A DNA stretch of 64,000 bases from Hahellaceae bacterium (GTDB lineage Bacteria > Pseudomonadota > Gammaproteobacteria > Pseudomonadales > Oleiphilaceae): NCBI GenBank assembly GCA_016744695.1, contig JADGDV010000024.1:1-64000 (forward strand). Direction: 5' to 3'. Every line of letters starts with the position of its first letter. Position 1 is the first letter of the stretch. Of this stretch, positions 35,380 to 44,711 are shown piece after piece. The notes under the pieces are model-generated. The model saw only the letters and a program-made list of their open reading frames with translations. It did not search any database and was not told the origin of the DNA. Both the position numbers and the translations under genes were made by a program.

Positions 35380-37053
35380 ATGATTAGCACGGCTATTTTA
35401 TTTAAACCACATTTAGGGTGTTCGATGCATATGGGTGAAATGAATCAAGAGTTAAACCAAGCCTTGTCTTCATTGGTTCAATACGGTGTGAGTGATGAGT
35501 TAATAGCCTTAATTCGTGCGATTGAAGAAACAACTGACACCCAAGGTAAACCTGTTTATGACCCAGGCAGTATTTATGAATTAAGAAGCTCCATTTTGTG
35601 TCGTAACTACGGCAAAACACTTTGGGAATTCTGCCATTTTTCGGCCGTATTAGAGCACCTATCAGTACGGGGTATTTGCGATTTATTTTGGCTACAGGAA
35701 GTAACCACCGGATACCGCCTAAAGCATTGGATTAACCAGTTAGATCACCCATCATGGTTATTAGTGCGGTCTAACACCTCTATCAGTATTAAACTGGGTG
35801 AAAGAGTGTTTAATTTGAACCCTAAGCGGGCGAATCTTATGGCTGCTTGGACGGGGTTTATCTCTTTTATTGATCCCAGTTTATTAGGGCTGTTGACTCA
35901 GTTCAAAAATGAAATGAGTGATCGCAGCGTTGATGCGTTTTGCAAACAACTGAAAGCTAAGTTAGACCAATATTTGGATGGGCATTTACAGGCTATTCAT
36001 CAACAACGTCAAGGCCGTATTTTATTAAGCTGGGTGCAGAGCCAAGAGGCAACGAATACATTAACAGATCAACGGGTGCTGGATTTTTGGCAACAACAGG
36101 CTTGTTTAGATGAAGGGGATTTTAAACGCTTTAGCACGGTGGCAGAGTGTGCCTTTAAATTACATAAGGCGATAACCCTGGGTGAGAACCGAACATCACT
36201 TAATGCCACGCAAAGTTACGACCAAGATCAGTTTGGCGAAAGTGCATCATGGTTATTAGATGAAGTGGCTCAGTTAGATGATAATAATGGCCAGTGGTTA
36301 TTTGACACCTTAGCTGAAGAACATGAATCAGATGCTATAGAACAACTTAGCCGTAGCCCTTTAGATGAAATAAAGTTTTTGACCAACAAAGATACGATTT
36401 TTTGTGAAAGTCTAGAGAGAGCAGGCGCTGCTGTACACAGCCTTCCATTAACTTACTTAAGGGCGCAAACATTTGCGGCTCAACAAGCAAAAATTACCGA
36501 AGACCTTAGAAAAACGAAAGGTAAAAATAGCCAATCTTTGTCTGAGTTTGACGATTTTTCGGGAGCTGAGAAATGGGTAACTGCATTGCAAGATCAGCAA
36601 ACTAAATTATCACTGACTCGCAAGGCTATTGGCCATGTTCTTATGCAACATAGCCACCCCTCTGGCTTAGCTAATATAATTGAACAATTAGGGTCTGAAG
36701 ATCGAGCAATTTTTTCACAACGTTCAGCGGCCAATAATCATTCAATGTTGAGTGAAGAACAAATGGTGAATATTAAACGCTTGGTTGCGGTGCCTATTAA
36801 AGAGGCTGAAAAAGCCTATGCTAAAGTCAATCGTACGGGGTTTAAAGAACTGCCAGAACAAGAGCAAACTGAGATCTTTCACTTAGGTGATCAATGCCTT
36901 AGTCAATTGGAACAATTGCTTGAGCAGTATCATACTAATTTAATTCAAATAACCAAACATTCCGGCGGATTAGCACAACAAGAGCAGTTAGACCGCGCTA
37001 TTTTTGGTGTGGTATTTACCCAGCTGTATTGTGCGAATGGAGTAAGCTTATGA
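35380..37053 (+). CDS. Large cytoplasmic protein, unknown
   Basis: 557 aa from the ATG at 35380, just after the transglycosylase stop. No signal peptide or membrane segment. Mostly helical, acidic, with CHFSAVLEHLSVRGICDLFW near the N-terminus and WLLDEVAQLDDNNGQWLFDTLAEEH in the middle. No motif recognised. Overlaps the next gene by 4 bases (ATGA). Confidence 0.72.
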   Translation: MISTAILFKPHLGCSMHMGEMNQELNQALSSLVQYGVSDELIALIRAIEETTDTQGKPVYDPGSIYELRSSILCRNYGKTLWEFCHFSAVLEHLSVRGICDLFWLQEVTTGYRLKHWINQLDHPSWLLVRSNTSISIKLGERVFNLNPKRANLMAAWTGFISFIDPSLLGLLTQFKNEMSDRSVDAFCKQLKAKLDQYLDGHLQAIHQQRQGRILLSWVQSQEATNTLTDQRVLDFWQQQACLDEGDFKRFSTVAECAFKLHKAITLGENRTSLNATQSYDQDQFGESASWLLDEVAQLDDNNGQWLFDTLAEEHESDAIEQLSRSPLDEIKFLTNKDTIFCESLERAGAAVHSLPLTYLRAQTFAAQQAKITEDLRKTKGKNSQSLSEFDDFSGAEKWVTALQDQQTKLSLTRKAIGHVLMQHSHPSGLANIIEQLGSEDRAIFSQRSAANNHSMLSEEQMVNIKRLVAVPIKEAEKAYAKVNRTGFKELPEQEQTEIFHLGDQCLSQLEQLLEQYHTNLIQITKHSGGLAQQEQLDRAIFGVVFTQLYCANGVSL

Positions 37054-37607
37054 ACCCTAAAAAATCTGAATCATCAAATAAGCATATTCTTCATGCTTAT
37101 GGCGTTCTTACAGGAATGCAAGGCTTTGAAAATGCACCTAGGGCTGATGTAACTAATAAACCCATATTGATAAATGATTTACTGGCGTATGTCAGTGGGC
37201 GACAAAATGAATTAACTCCCCTTGTTGAGCAAGCACTAAACCAAAATTTAGCGGTTCGTCGTCAATATAAACAGCTTTTACAGCTTAATAACGTAAGTCA
37301 TATTGCCAAACCTCGTGCAGCCCATTCAGATGAGATTTTTGAAAAAAGAATCGGTGAGCATGGCGTACTGTTGAAACTAAAAAAGTCTAAAGCGCAAACG
37401 AATCAGTATTACTTAATATTAGAAATACCTGAAGCCTTAGCGATTGAGAGTGGCCGAAACTTGGTGCTGCATGCCAATACAAACACCTTAACTCAACGCT
37501 GTGTGTTTCCGCCGTTACACGATAATCGGGCACAAGTTATTCTTGATGAAAATAACCCCATTCTGGCTTTGTTTCAGGATCATGATGTAGAAATTGATAT
37601 TCAATAG
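37050..37607 (+). CDS. Cytoplasmic protein, unknown
   Basis: 185 aa from the ATG at 37050. Helical N-terminal half, strand-rich C-terminal half (GVLLKLKKSKAQTNQYYLIL, VIDENNPILALF-like end). No motif recognised. Overlaps the 35380 gene and lies 12 bases before the Lon-like gene, so a component of the same operon and probably the same complex. Confidence 0.7.
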   Translation: MNPKKSESSNKHILHAYGVLTGMQGFENAPRADVTNKPILINDLLAYVSGRQNELTPLVEQALNQNLAVRRQYKQLLQLNNVSHIAKPRAAHSDEIFEKRIGEHGVLLKLKKSKAQTNQYYLILEIPEALAIESGRNLVLHANTNTLTQRCVFPPLHDNRAQVILDENNPILALFQDHDVEIDIQ

Positions 37608-37619
37608 GACAGCAGCAAT

Positions 37620-38879
37620 ATGAACATTCATATCATGATACCCACGCTTCAGGGTGTATCAGCGGTACAAAAAATCACAAAAGAAGACTCTGATATACCT
37701 TCAGTGATCTGTCTAAATAGCACAAGCCAGAGCTTACCGATTAGCAATGCCTATTATGATTTTGTTAAAAAAGGGCAGGGCGTCATTGCCAAAGATTTTG
37801 GCCATGATGCATGGCGCATAGATTTAAGCGAGCCTGTAGAAATGGGTAACAGTTGGCAGCTGGGCATTTACTTAGCTCATTACTTTCAACAAAAAGGCCA
37901 ATTGGGCAATGGTGAGCCAAAACTGGGTGATGTTGTTATATGGGCAACGGGAGAGGTGAAAGTTAATCACCAGGTTGACCCTGTAGAAGGCGTTGAACGT
38001 AAACTGTTTTGCTCAAGCAATTGCATAGCAGACTGGCAAACAAAAGGTATAACAACAATCGCCGTGATGTGTTCGGCTAATCTTGCGCTGGTTGAACTAC
38101 CCAGTAATGTATTAGGTGCCAAAGTAGATAATGTAAAAGAACTGACTACTTTAACTAATCTCTTACCCACTGGCGAAGGCGTAAATGAAAATATCTCTAC
38201 ACCAAAAAAATTAGACGTAAATCCAACAAAAAATAAACATTGGGGTTTCATCGCTACCACAATAGCACTACTCCTAAGTGTTTATCTTATAGTGCAGTAT
38301 CAAGGTGATGATAGTTCTAACATTGATGCGCGCATCGCCGCGTTAGACGACTCGGATAAATTCCCACCAAAAAAGATAATTGAAAAGCCAGCACAGAAAA
38401 ATGCTAAGCCAACACCACAAATAATGCATGATTTACCCCTAATGCATGTAAAAAAAGCAGGGTTACATGAGCAGTGCAGCAATGGTGAGTTAAAGGCTGC
38501 CAATATTACAATTAACAATCAGGGGCATTTTAAAAACCAGCCAATATCTGAACTTTGTTCTCTGTCTTTTGAATTTGAACCAAACAAGGCGAAGTTTGTG
38601 GTCGCTTATGCGATGGATACAGGCACGCTTATTCACTTGCTAAAAACAGGTAATGTGTGGGGCTTACCACTACCAAAAGATCAAAGCCGAAGTAGGGATA
38701 TTGCTTTAATAGTTTATGAACACAAAAAACCTACGGATGAAGAGCTACGTAAACTAAAACGCTTTCTAGATATAAATATAGATAAAAGCTGGATGAACGC
38801 TCAAGACATTCACTCTAAACTTGAAAGAGAAGGGTGGAGTGGCTTGCAAGTTTATAGCCATACCTTGGAGCAATTTTGA
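37620..38879 (+). CDS. Membrane protein with Lon-protease-like (S16) domain
   Basis: 419 aa. Residues about 40-185 follow the Lon proteolytic-domain pattern: GNSWQLGIYLA where Lon has GPSAG, WATGEVKVNHQVDPVEGVERKL where Lon has TGEI..G.V.PIGG..EKL, then GITTIAVMCSANLALVELP. The nucleophile Ser78 and Lys128 would be the dyad. There is no AAA+ domain. A membrane segment lies near 205-225 (GFIATTIALLLSVYLIV), then a C-terminal periplasmic domain with cysteines (HEQCSNGEL, ISELCSLSF). So a possible protease or inactive relative in the cytoplasm, tied to a periplasmic domain. The assignment is by pattern and is moderate. Confidence 0.6.
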   Translation: MNIHIMIPTLQGVSAVQKITKEDSDIPSVICLNSTSQSLPISNAYYDFVKKGQGVIAKDFGHDAWRIDLSEPVEMGNSWQLGIYLAHYFQQKGQLGNGEPKLGDVVIWATGEVKVNHQVDPVEGVERKLFCSSNCIADWQTKGITTIAVMCSANLALVELPSNVLGAKVDNVKELTTLTNLLPTGEGVNENISTPKKLDVNPTKNKHWGFIATTIALLLSVYLIVQYQGDDSSNIDARIAALDDSDKFPPKKIIEKPAQKNAKPTPQIMHDLPLMHVKKAGLHEQCSNGELKAANITINNQGHFKNQPISELCSLSFEFEPNKAKFVVAYAMDTGTLIHLLKTGNVWGLPLPKDQSRSRDIALIVYEHKKPTDEELRKLKRFLDINIDKSWMNAQDIHSKLEREGWSGLQVYSHTLEQF

Positions 38880-39268
38880 AGACTAAAATAATACTGTTAT
38901 TGCTTGCTCTAACTTCCCCTTTTTTATGTGCAAATGAGCGGATAGAACCAGATCCTAAACGTTTGCTAGAGGCATTATCCATTCAAGATAATGCCCAAGA
39001 TGTCTATCAAGGTCTACTCAACGTTAGGAAAGAAAGCATATTATTAGAGAAATGGTTAATTAATGAAAACTCTTACCGGCCAGATGAGTTTTTCTTTGCG
39101 ACCACTATTAATACCATGCTAGAAGATTTACCAAGCGACTTCGAAATGAGGCCTTCTTGTGCATCTTTCATGAACGATCTATTACATGGTTTTCGGCTAC
39201 AAACACCAGACGAGTTACCTGAACTCGAGCAGTATGTTTACGCTATATATGAGAAAACGTGTTCTTAA
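38876..39268 (+). CDS. Small secreted protein, unknown
   Basis: 130 aa, TTG start overlapping the previous TGA. Signal peptide about 1-19 (PFLCA; a lipobox reading is also possible, LCAN). Helical, two further cysteines (RPSCASFM, EKTCS). Last gene of the 34198 operon, 86 bases before kinase 6. Not recognised. Confidence 0.65.
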   Translation: MKTKIILLLLALTSPFLCANERIEPDPKRLLEALSIQDNAQDVYQGLLNVRKESILLEKWLINENSYRPDEFFFATTINTMLEDLPSDFEMRPSCASFMNDLLHGFRLQTPDELPELEQYVYAIYEKTCS

Positions 39269-39282
39269 ATACCTTAGGGGCG

Positions 39283-39310
39283 TTTGGTCTAAAAAAATGG
39301 TATAACGTTC
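39283..39310 (+). promoter_or_regulatory. Weak promoter-like motif upstream of kinase 6
   Basis: ctaaaaaaatggtataacg gives an extended -10 (TG-G-TATAAC) at the position of the motif before kinase 1, but the C tract is missing. The sequence from there to the ATG (aataaccatcaataagcgat) resembles the kinase 1 leader. Confidence 0.4.
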
Positions 39311-39354
39311 CTCAATAAAGCACCGTAACAAATAACCATCAATAAGCGATAAAA

Positions 39355-42105
39355 ATGAACACCATCGGAAAATACAAAATAATCAGTAAGCTGGGGTCAG
39401 GCGGTTTTGGTGCCGTCTATTTGGCTGAAGACCCTATATTGAAAGAACAGGTAGCCATTAAAATATTTCAGGTTAATGATGCCAACCTGCTTAACCAGAC
39501 GTCCTCAGTAACCGAAGACGCCGAAACCGTACTCAAAAAACGTTTTATTGATGAAGCAAGAGTGCTCCGAAAACTCTCTTCCAACCCAAATATTGTAGAA
39601 CTGTACGAATTTGACCAAACAGAACAAGGTCAACCTTATTACATCATGCCTTATTTAAGGCATTCGCTGGCACAAGATATCGGCAAAGATGTACAAGATG
39701 TTCATGTTATCGCTGAACTACCCGTTGAACAACGCCCCAGACCACTGCCCTTTGAAAAAGCCAGCTTAATACTCAAGCAATTGCTGCAAGCACTCAAAAC
39801 CGTTCATGAAGCAGACCTGGTTCACCGTGATATAAAACCCGCGAATATATTGTTTAATGAAAAAGGTGATGTTCAACTTTGTGATTTTGGTATAGCCAAA
39901 CTGCCAGACACAGAGCACAGCCAAACCAGCTCAGGCATCGCCATGGGCAGCCGTAACTATATGGCACCCGAACAAAGAGAAAGTGCCAAGCATGTAGATG
40001 CCACAGCCGATATCTACTCTTTTGGTGTGCTAGCCTACCGCATTTATATAGGCACACTGCCTGTTGGTCGCTTCGCAGACCCCAGCAAATTAATGCCGTC
40101 CATTAATCAAGATCTAAATGACCTTATTTTAGATTGCTTAAGCCAATTAAGAGAAGACCGCCCCGCCAATGCCTCCGTGCTAATGGAACGGTTTAACCAT
40201 GCCCTAAAAAACCAGTCTACTAATAGCCCAATTGATGAATCAACCGGCACCTGGATAGAAGCCGGTAAGTCGGGCTTAAGAGATGAACTCTTACCCCTAC
40301 GAGACAAAATAGCCGACTTACTCAAAGCCCATGGTGAAGTACCCGAAACGGAAAGAGCTAAACTCACCATCTTGGCCGAAATGGCCGACCTCAACACAGA
40401 ACAGCTCGACGCACTTATCGAAGAAACTTATCAGGGCATAGAGCAACACGTAAAACCAAAACGAAAGTTTTTAGAGGTCTTGGATAACAAGCTTGCTGTA
40501 AATGGGGCTTTAGATAACGAAGAGCATGAAGCATTAACCTCAGCCGCTTCCTCAGTGGGTTGGGATGAAGACACCTTAAATACCTTGATCGAACGACGTA
40601 AACCAAAAGCAGAGTATAGTCAGAAAAACACAAGCAAAAAGCCCAAGCCTAAAGCTCAAAGCCAACATGAAAAAAACAGTAAGCCTATGGCATGGGTCTT
40701 AGGCTTATTGTTAATAAGTGGCTTAGCTTACGGAGGCTGGTGGTACAACAACTATCAGGCAGAGCTGGCACTAAATGAACTAGCTGAAAATGAAAGACTA
40801 GCGAAGATCAGTGATGAAAAGCAAAGAAATGATCAAAGAAAAGAGCAGATAACAACAATTCAAGATTACCTTAATCGACTAGGCTACCAAGCCCCATCAA
40901 ATGGTGTTTTAGATAAACGTACAGAAGGCAATATACGAGCGTTTGAAAAGAGCCAAAATTTGATCGAAACAGGGGCGGCTGATGATGTGTTAGTGCAAGC
41001 ATTGAAAGCCCGCTATGAAGAAATAGATAATAAGGCTTGGGCGAAGGCTAAAAAGCGTCATACAGATCAGTCTTATGATGCGTATTTGAGTGATCACCCC
41101 AAAGGTGGTTATGTTGGCCTTGTTACTAAGCAGAAAGAAAAAGTAGAAGAAGAACGACTAGCCGCGCTTAAGAAGGCCAAAGCTGAGCAGTTAGCAAAAG
41201 AACAAGCTAAAAAAGCCGCCGAAGAGAAAGAGCGAGCGCGTTTAGTAGCGGTAAAGAAACGTCAACTTGAAGAAAAGGAGCGTCAACGTTTAGCTGCCAT
41301 TAAAGCTAAAGAACAATCAAAAATAGACGCTGAAAAGAAAGAGCGAGCACGTTTAGTTGCCGCTAAAGCCGAGGAAAAACGCAAGGAAGAAAAAGAAAGA
41401 AAACAAAGGTCCAATGTGGCGGATGGTTTTGCATTTATTCCCGCAGGTAGTTTTCAAATGGGTTCAACCGAGCGAGATAATGAAAAGCCCGTTCACCGAG
41501 TGACCATAGCCAGCTCGTTTGCGATGGGTAAGCATGAAGTCACATGGAATGACTATCAGCCCTGTATAGATGCCGGTGTATGCAAAAGCAAGGGTGATGC
41601 AGGTTTTGGCAAAGGTAATCGTCCAGTCATCAATGTGAGTTGGAATGATGCTCAAACCTATGTGAAGTGGCTCAGTAAAAAAACGGGTAAGCAGTATCGA
41701 TTACCGAGTGAATCAGAGTGGGAATACGCGGCAAGGGCAGGAAGTACCACTAAATATTCATGGGGGGATAGTATTAGTTGTTCAAAAGCGCGATATGGAA
41801 ATTACGAAGGTGATTGTGGTAATGACAGTAAAACGGTTGCAGTAGGCCAATACAAAGCGAATGCCTTTGGGTTATATGATATGCACGGCAACGTGTTGGA
41901 ATGGGTACAGGACTGTTATGAGGGTAACTATAACAAAGCCCTGAAGGATGGGCGTGCCTACGAAGGTGGCGAATGTGATCGTCGTGTTCTGCGCGGCGGC
42001 TCCTGGACCGATATACCAGGGGACCTCCGCTCTGCCATTCGCCTTAGCAATGGCGCAGCAAGCCGCCATAACATTATCGGCTTTCGGTTGGCTCAGGACC
42101 TTTGA
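39355..42105 (+). CDS. DGR target 6: membrane Ser/Thr kinase with variable FGE-sulfatase domain
   Basis: 916 aa. Kinase motifs GSGGFG, VAIK, HRDIKPAN, DFG, APE complete. The leader and first 25 codons are of kinase 1 type; from about 39405 the gene is of kinase 3 type, with a 1048-bp near-identical tract. Membrane segment near 445-465. Then a peptidoglycan-binding-like repeat (LNRLGYQAPSNGVLD), a W-A-YL-P-G repeat (AWAKAKKRHTDQSYDAYL), a long Lys/Glu/Ala-rich coiled coil (about 595-690) in place of the second peptidoglycan-binding domain, and FGE-sulfatase. Residues 877-914 are the variable repeat. It is an intact counterpart of the frameshifted kinase 3. Confidence 0.93.
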   Translation: MNTIGKYKIISKLGSGGFGAVYLAEDPILKEQVAIKIFQVNDANLLNQTSSVTEDAETVLKKRFIDEARVLRKLSSNPNIVELYEFDQTEQGQPYYIMPYLRHSLAQDIGKDVQDVHVIAELPVEQRPRPLPFEKASLILKQLLQALKTVHEADLVHRDIKPANILFNEKGDVQLCDFGIAKLPDTEHSQTSSGIAMGSRNYMAPEQRESAKHVDATADIYSFGVLAYRIYIGTLPVGRFADPSKLMPSINQDLNDLILDCLSQLREDRPANASVLMERFNHALKNQSTNSPIDESTGTWIEAGKSGLRDELLPLRDKIADLLKAHGEVPETERAKLTILAEMADLNTEQLDALIEETYQGIEQHVKPKRKFLEVLDNKLAVNGALDNEEHEALTSAASSVGWDEDTLNTLIERRKPKAEYSQKNTSKKPKPKAQSQHEKNSKPMAWVLGLLLISGLAYGGWWYNNYQAELALNELAENERLAKISDEKQRNDQRKEQITTIQDYLNRLGYQAPSNGVLDKRTEGNIRAFEKSQNLIETGAADDVLVQALKARYEEIDNKAWAKAKKRHTDQSYDAYLSDHPKGGYVGLVTKQKEKVEEERLAALKKAKAEQLAKEQAKKAAEEKERARLVAVKKRQLEEKERQRLAAIKAKEQSKIDAEKKERARLVAAKAEEKRKEEKERKQRSNVADGFAFIPAGSFQMGSTERDNEKPVHRVTIASSFAMGKHEVTWNDYQPCIDAGVCKSKGDAGFGKGNRPVINVSWNDAQTYVKWLSKKTGKQYRLPSESEWEYAARAGSTTKYSWGDSISCSKARYGNYEGDCGNDSKTVAVGQYKANAFGLYDMHGNVLEWVQDCYEGNYNKALKDGRAYEGGECDRRVLRGGSWTDIPGDLRSAIRLSNGAASRHNIIGFRLAQDL
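39503..40550 (+). repeat. Near-identical tract shared with kinase 3 (copy B)
   Basis: Partner of 15221-16268 at constant offset. It spans most of the kinase domain and the helical linker and ends where kinase 3 has its frameshift. Confidence 0.85.
41983..42096 (+). repeat. DGR variable repeat VR6
   Basis: Twelve differences from the template, all at template A, including the otherwise constant gag to ggg (aac to acc, aat to gat, aat to ctt, aat to cat and others). Non-A positions are unchanged. Confidence 0.95.
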
Positions 42106-42121
42106 CGCCTAAGCGTTAAAG
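42100..42121 (+). other. Post-VR hairpin 6
   Basis: ctttgacgc - ctaa - gcgttaaag, same as hairpin 4, with the compensated T/A pair. Confidence 0.75.
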
Positions 42122-42215
42122 TAACCCTTTTTACTTTTCACTTTTACCCTTTGCATAAAACGCCTAAAGCGTTTTAGGGGGATCCAAGGGGGTCTCCCCC
42201 TTGGGAATTTTGCCC
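42122..42215 (+). repeat. Shared 3' module after kinase 6
   Basis: Contains aaaacgc/gcgtttt and ccaaggggg/cccccttgg as in the other copies, then diverges (ttgccccgatgcg) before the last hairpin. Confidence 0.6.
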
Positions 42216-42294
42216 CGATGCGTTAATTACGTAATACCATACTGCCAATAATTAAAGGTAAAAATACCTTGAAAAGCTTATTAAATAAATCATT

Positions 42295-42486
42295 ATGACT
42301 AAGCAACTCCATATAAAAACAGAATTCATATTTTTGTTTACTGTCGCCAGTTTATTATTAATTGGTCTACTTAATACATTGGGTACTTCTATTTTTATAG
42401 GCGTGGGGGCAGGGTATATAGCCTTCAAAACACCTTTGTCTATTTGGTATAGGCATCGTCCCCAAACCCTCCATAACAATGACTAA
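42295..42486 (+). CDS. Possible small membrane protein
   Basis: 63 aa: a hydrophilic start, two hydrophobic stretches (FIFLFTVASLLLIGLL and IFIGVGAGYIAF), and a basic tail. No clear ribosome site. It lies in an otherwise gene-poor 530-bp gap. Plausible but unproven as a gene. Confidence 0.35.
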   Translation: MTKQLHIKTEFIFLFTVASLLLIGLLNTLGTSIFIGVGAGYIAFKTPLSIWYRHRPQTLHNND

Positions 42487-42599
42487 TATGTACTGAGTGT
42501 AGGGGCCAATTTAGCGATAGGTCAGATGTTTTCTCTCAAACATCAAAAAAAAAGTTACCTAATCTTTCTATAACCTTGTTAAACAAATAATGGCAACTC
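42487..42599 (+). pseudogene. Decayed copy of the 3' end of the 34198 gene
   Basis: Sequence such as ggtcagatgttttctctcaa and ctttctataaccttgttaaa repeats 34465-34580 with scattered changes, small insertions and a premature stop (taaacaaataatgg). A remnant of an earlier duplication of the 34.2-kb operon or its end. Confidence 0.65.
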
Positions 42600-42637
42600 A
42601 CTAATAAAATAGGTTGCAACTAACAGGGATATAACAT

Positions 42638-43657
42638 ATGGAACAGTCAGCAGAACAACACACCTTAAGCGTAAATGAATATTTTAAACAAGTTGAAGAT
42701 GCCGCTTTCGAATTTAATGCGAATGTTGAACAAATTGACCGAACACTACGTAAGAATACAATCACCATTCCAGACCAAGCAACAAAGCAAGCAGTTGCTA
42801 ATGCTTACTGGAAGATGTTTAAAAAGGTTGAAGAATTCGAAAGCAATTTCTCCGAACACGATTTAAGCCAATATAAAGCAAAATTCCGTGCAATCGTTTC
42901 AACTTGGCTTTGTCGATCAACCTTCTTTTGGCGAGCATTTGCTAAGCCTAATGGCTATGCTGGGGACTATAAAGTAATCGACTTAACGTACGACCTTGAG
43001 CACTCAGTGGGAGAAGACCCCACCGAACCGGGTATTGTGAATTGCTTAGACTATATTATCACCACACTTCATAGTGTTGAGAGTTTATGGGAGCGACGAC
43101 ATTGGTTAAATGGTTTACTTAAAGAAGAATTCAACAAAAAGAAGACCTTAAAAGTACTCGATATTGCGTGTGGTGGAGCACGTTATATTTCAGATTTTTT
43201 AGATTCGGTTGACGATGTGAGTAATATCTCAGTTACATTACTAGACCAAGACCCAGCGGCATTGAATTTTGCAGAATTAGTTAATTTAAAAAACTGGCAG
43301 GATAATATTTCTACAATATGTGCCCCCATAAAATACTTAACAACGTCACTTCCTGAGCAGAAGTACGATGTAATAATTTCATCTGGTCTGTTTGATTATC
43401 TTGACCACGATACAGGGTCTGCAATGTTGAATTTTTTATCCTCCAAACTGACCGACGATGGGGTGATTGCTATTACAAACTTTCATAGTGACGACGAATC
43501 AAGTACCGCTAAAGACTGGGGTTCTGATTGGCCATTACTGCTTCGCGAAGACCATCATGTTGAAGCGCTTTTTCCTAAAAGTATTGCAGCAACACTCAAG
43601 CGTTCTGCTAATGGTTCACTCATTATGGCTTTTGGTAGAAAACAGGCTGTTAGTTAA
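42638..43657 (+). CDS. Class I SAM-dependent methyltransferase
   Basis: 339 aa. N-terminal helical region (about 1-110) with FWRAFAKPNGYAGDYKVIDL, then a Rossmann methyltransferase core: VLDIACGGARYISDFL (SAM loop), VTLLDQDPAALNFAE, IISSGLFDYLDHDTGSAML. The combination resembles PhcB-type enzymes that methylate hydroxy-fatty-acid signals, but other substrates are possible. No signal peptide, so cytoplasmic. Stands alone after the DGR region. Confidence 0.78.
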   Translation: MEQSAEQHTLSVNEYFKQVEDAAFEFNANVEQIDRTLRKNTITIPDQATKQAVANAYWKMFKKVEEFESNFSEHDLSQYKAKFRAIVSTWLCRSTFFWRAFAKPNGYAGDYKVIDLTYDLEHSVGEDPTEPGIVNCLDYIITTLHSVESLWERRHWLNGLLKEEFNKKKTLKVLDIACGGARYISDFLDSVDDVSNISVTLLDQDPAALNFAELVNLKNWQDNISTICAPIKYLTTSLPEQKYDVIISSGLFDYLDHDTGSAMLNFLSSKLTDDGVIAITNFHSDDESSTAKDWGSDWPLLLREDHHVEALFPKSIAATLKRSANGSLIMAFGRKQAVS

Positions 43658-43699
43658 AGGGTAATGCTGGTCATAAATAGTGGCTAGCATATTTTTTTT

Positions 43700-44554
43700 A
43701 TGAAAAATGCATTTTTTAGTAATGTTTTAATATTAGTACTTTGCTTGTCTTTTATGATGCTGAGTACGTTTAGCTGTGCTGAAGAGCAGGGTGCGATAGA
43801 TATTCTGTCTTGGAACGTTTGGTTTGATGAGGCCACTGCCGATAGTCGGTATCCTCAGATACTTGATGCGATCAGTGAAATAAATCCTGATATGGTATTA
43901 CTGCAGGAAGTAACCCAAGCTTTTATTGAACACTATTACCATTCTTCTCTTTCCGCAACATATTATTTGATGACCAGTAGACAGACTAAGTACAACTATG
44001 GTCAGGCGTTTTTATCACGAAGACGCTTGTTTAGCACTCACAATGAACCCTTAGCCTCGGCTTTTGGTCGCAGCGTCTTTTTTGGGGTGCTAGAGATTAA
44101 TAACAATCAGGCGGTGCTAGTGGTGAATGTGCATTTAGAAAGCGGCCGGTTTGAGTCTTCTGTGAGAGCTAAACAAGTTGAAGTTATTAATAATCAGTAT
44201 TTACCGGTTTATTTGGATAAACTTAATAGTGATACCAAGTCTCCTGATATTGTAGGCATTGTATGGGGCGGGGATTTCAATCTAAAGGGCAAAAAAGGTC
44301 ATCAGTTGCTTAGCGAATATTGGCAAGATACAGCGCTCCATTTTAAGAATTCACTTCCAACTTATGATATAAAGAATAACGTGCTTGCAAGTGAACATTC
44401 AGGTTGGTTTTCAAACTCATCAAGATTAGATCGGTTTTACCTAAAGCAAGGCAGCAAGGGGAAAGTGCTAGAATATAAACTGTATAATCAGTCTTTATTC
44501 GGAATTTTGTCAGATCATTATCCTATTAAAATAATCTTGGGGTTAGATCAATAG
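43700..44554 (+). CDS. Secreted endonuclease/exonuclease/phosphatase-family protein
   Basis: 284 aa. Signal peptide about 1-27 (FSCA; a lipoprotein signal is also conceivable). EEP fold: ILSWNVWF, DMVLLQEVTQ (metal Glu), VVNVHLESGR, WGGDFNLKGKKG and a final SDHYPI with the catalytic His. Hydrolyses phosphodiesters in nucleic acids or other substrates; which one cannot be told. Exported, unlike repair nucleases of the family. Confidence 0.85.
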   Translation: MKNAFFSNVLILVLCLSFMMLSTFSCAEEQGAIDILSWNVWFDEATADSRYPQILDAISEINPDMVLLQEVTQAFIEHYYHSSLSATYYLMTSRQTKYNYGQAFLSRRRLFSTHNEPLASAFGRSVFFGVLEINNNQAVLVVNVHLESGRFESSVRAKQVEVINNQYLPVYLDKLNSDTKSPDIVGIVWGGDFNLKGKKGHQLLSEYWQDTALHFKNSLPTYDIKNNVLASEHSGWFSNSSRLDRFYLKQGSKGKVLEYKLYNQSLFGILSDHYPIKIILGLDQ

Positions 44555-44620
44555 AAGAGTGATGGTAAGTTTTTACTTACGCTAGATGAAGATTCATTAA
44601 GTTGTATTGATACAACACTA

Positions 44621-44652
44621 AATATTCCGATAATCTTTATTATCGGAATATT
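44621..44652 (+). terminator. Perfect 13-bp inverted repeat
   Basis: aatattccgataa and ttatcggaatatt with loop tcttta. AT-rich and without a clear T tail, so it may be a weak terminator for the 43700 gene or an operator for the integrase promoter that follows. Confidence 0.45.
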
Positions 44653-44678
44653 GACATTCTAGAAATTACCTCTATTAT
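44651..44678 (+). promoter_or_regulatory. Sigma-70-like promoter upstream of integrase
   Basis: TTGACA (44651-44656), 16-bp spacer, TATTAT (44673-44678), 34 bases before the integrase ATG. The -35 overlaps the right arm of the inverted repeat, which suggests control. Confidence 0.45.
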
Positions 44679-44711
44679 TAGCGTTAACTCCTTAAAATAA
44701 TTAAGAATGAT

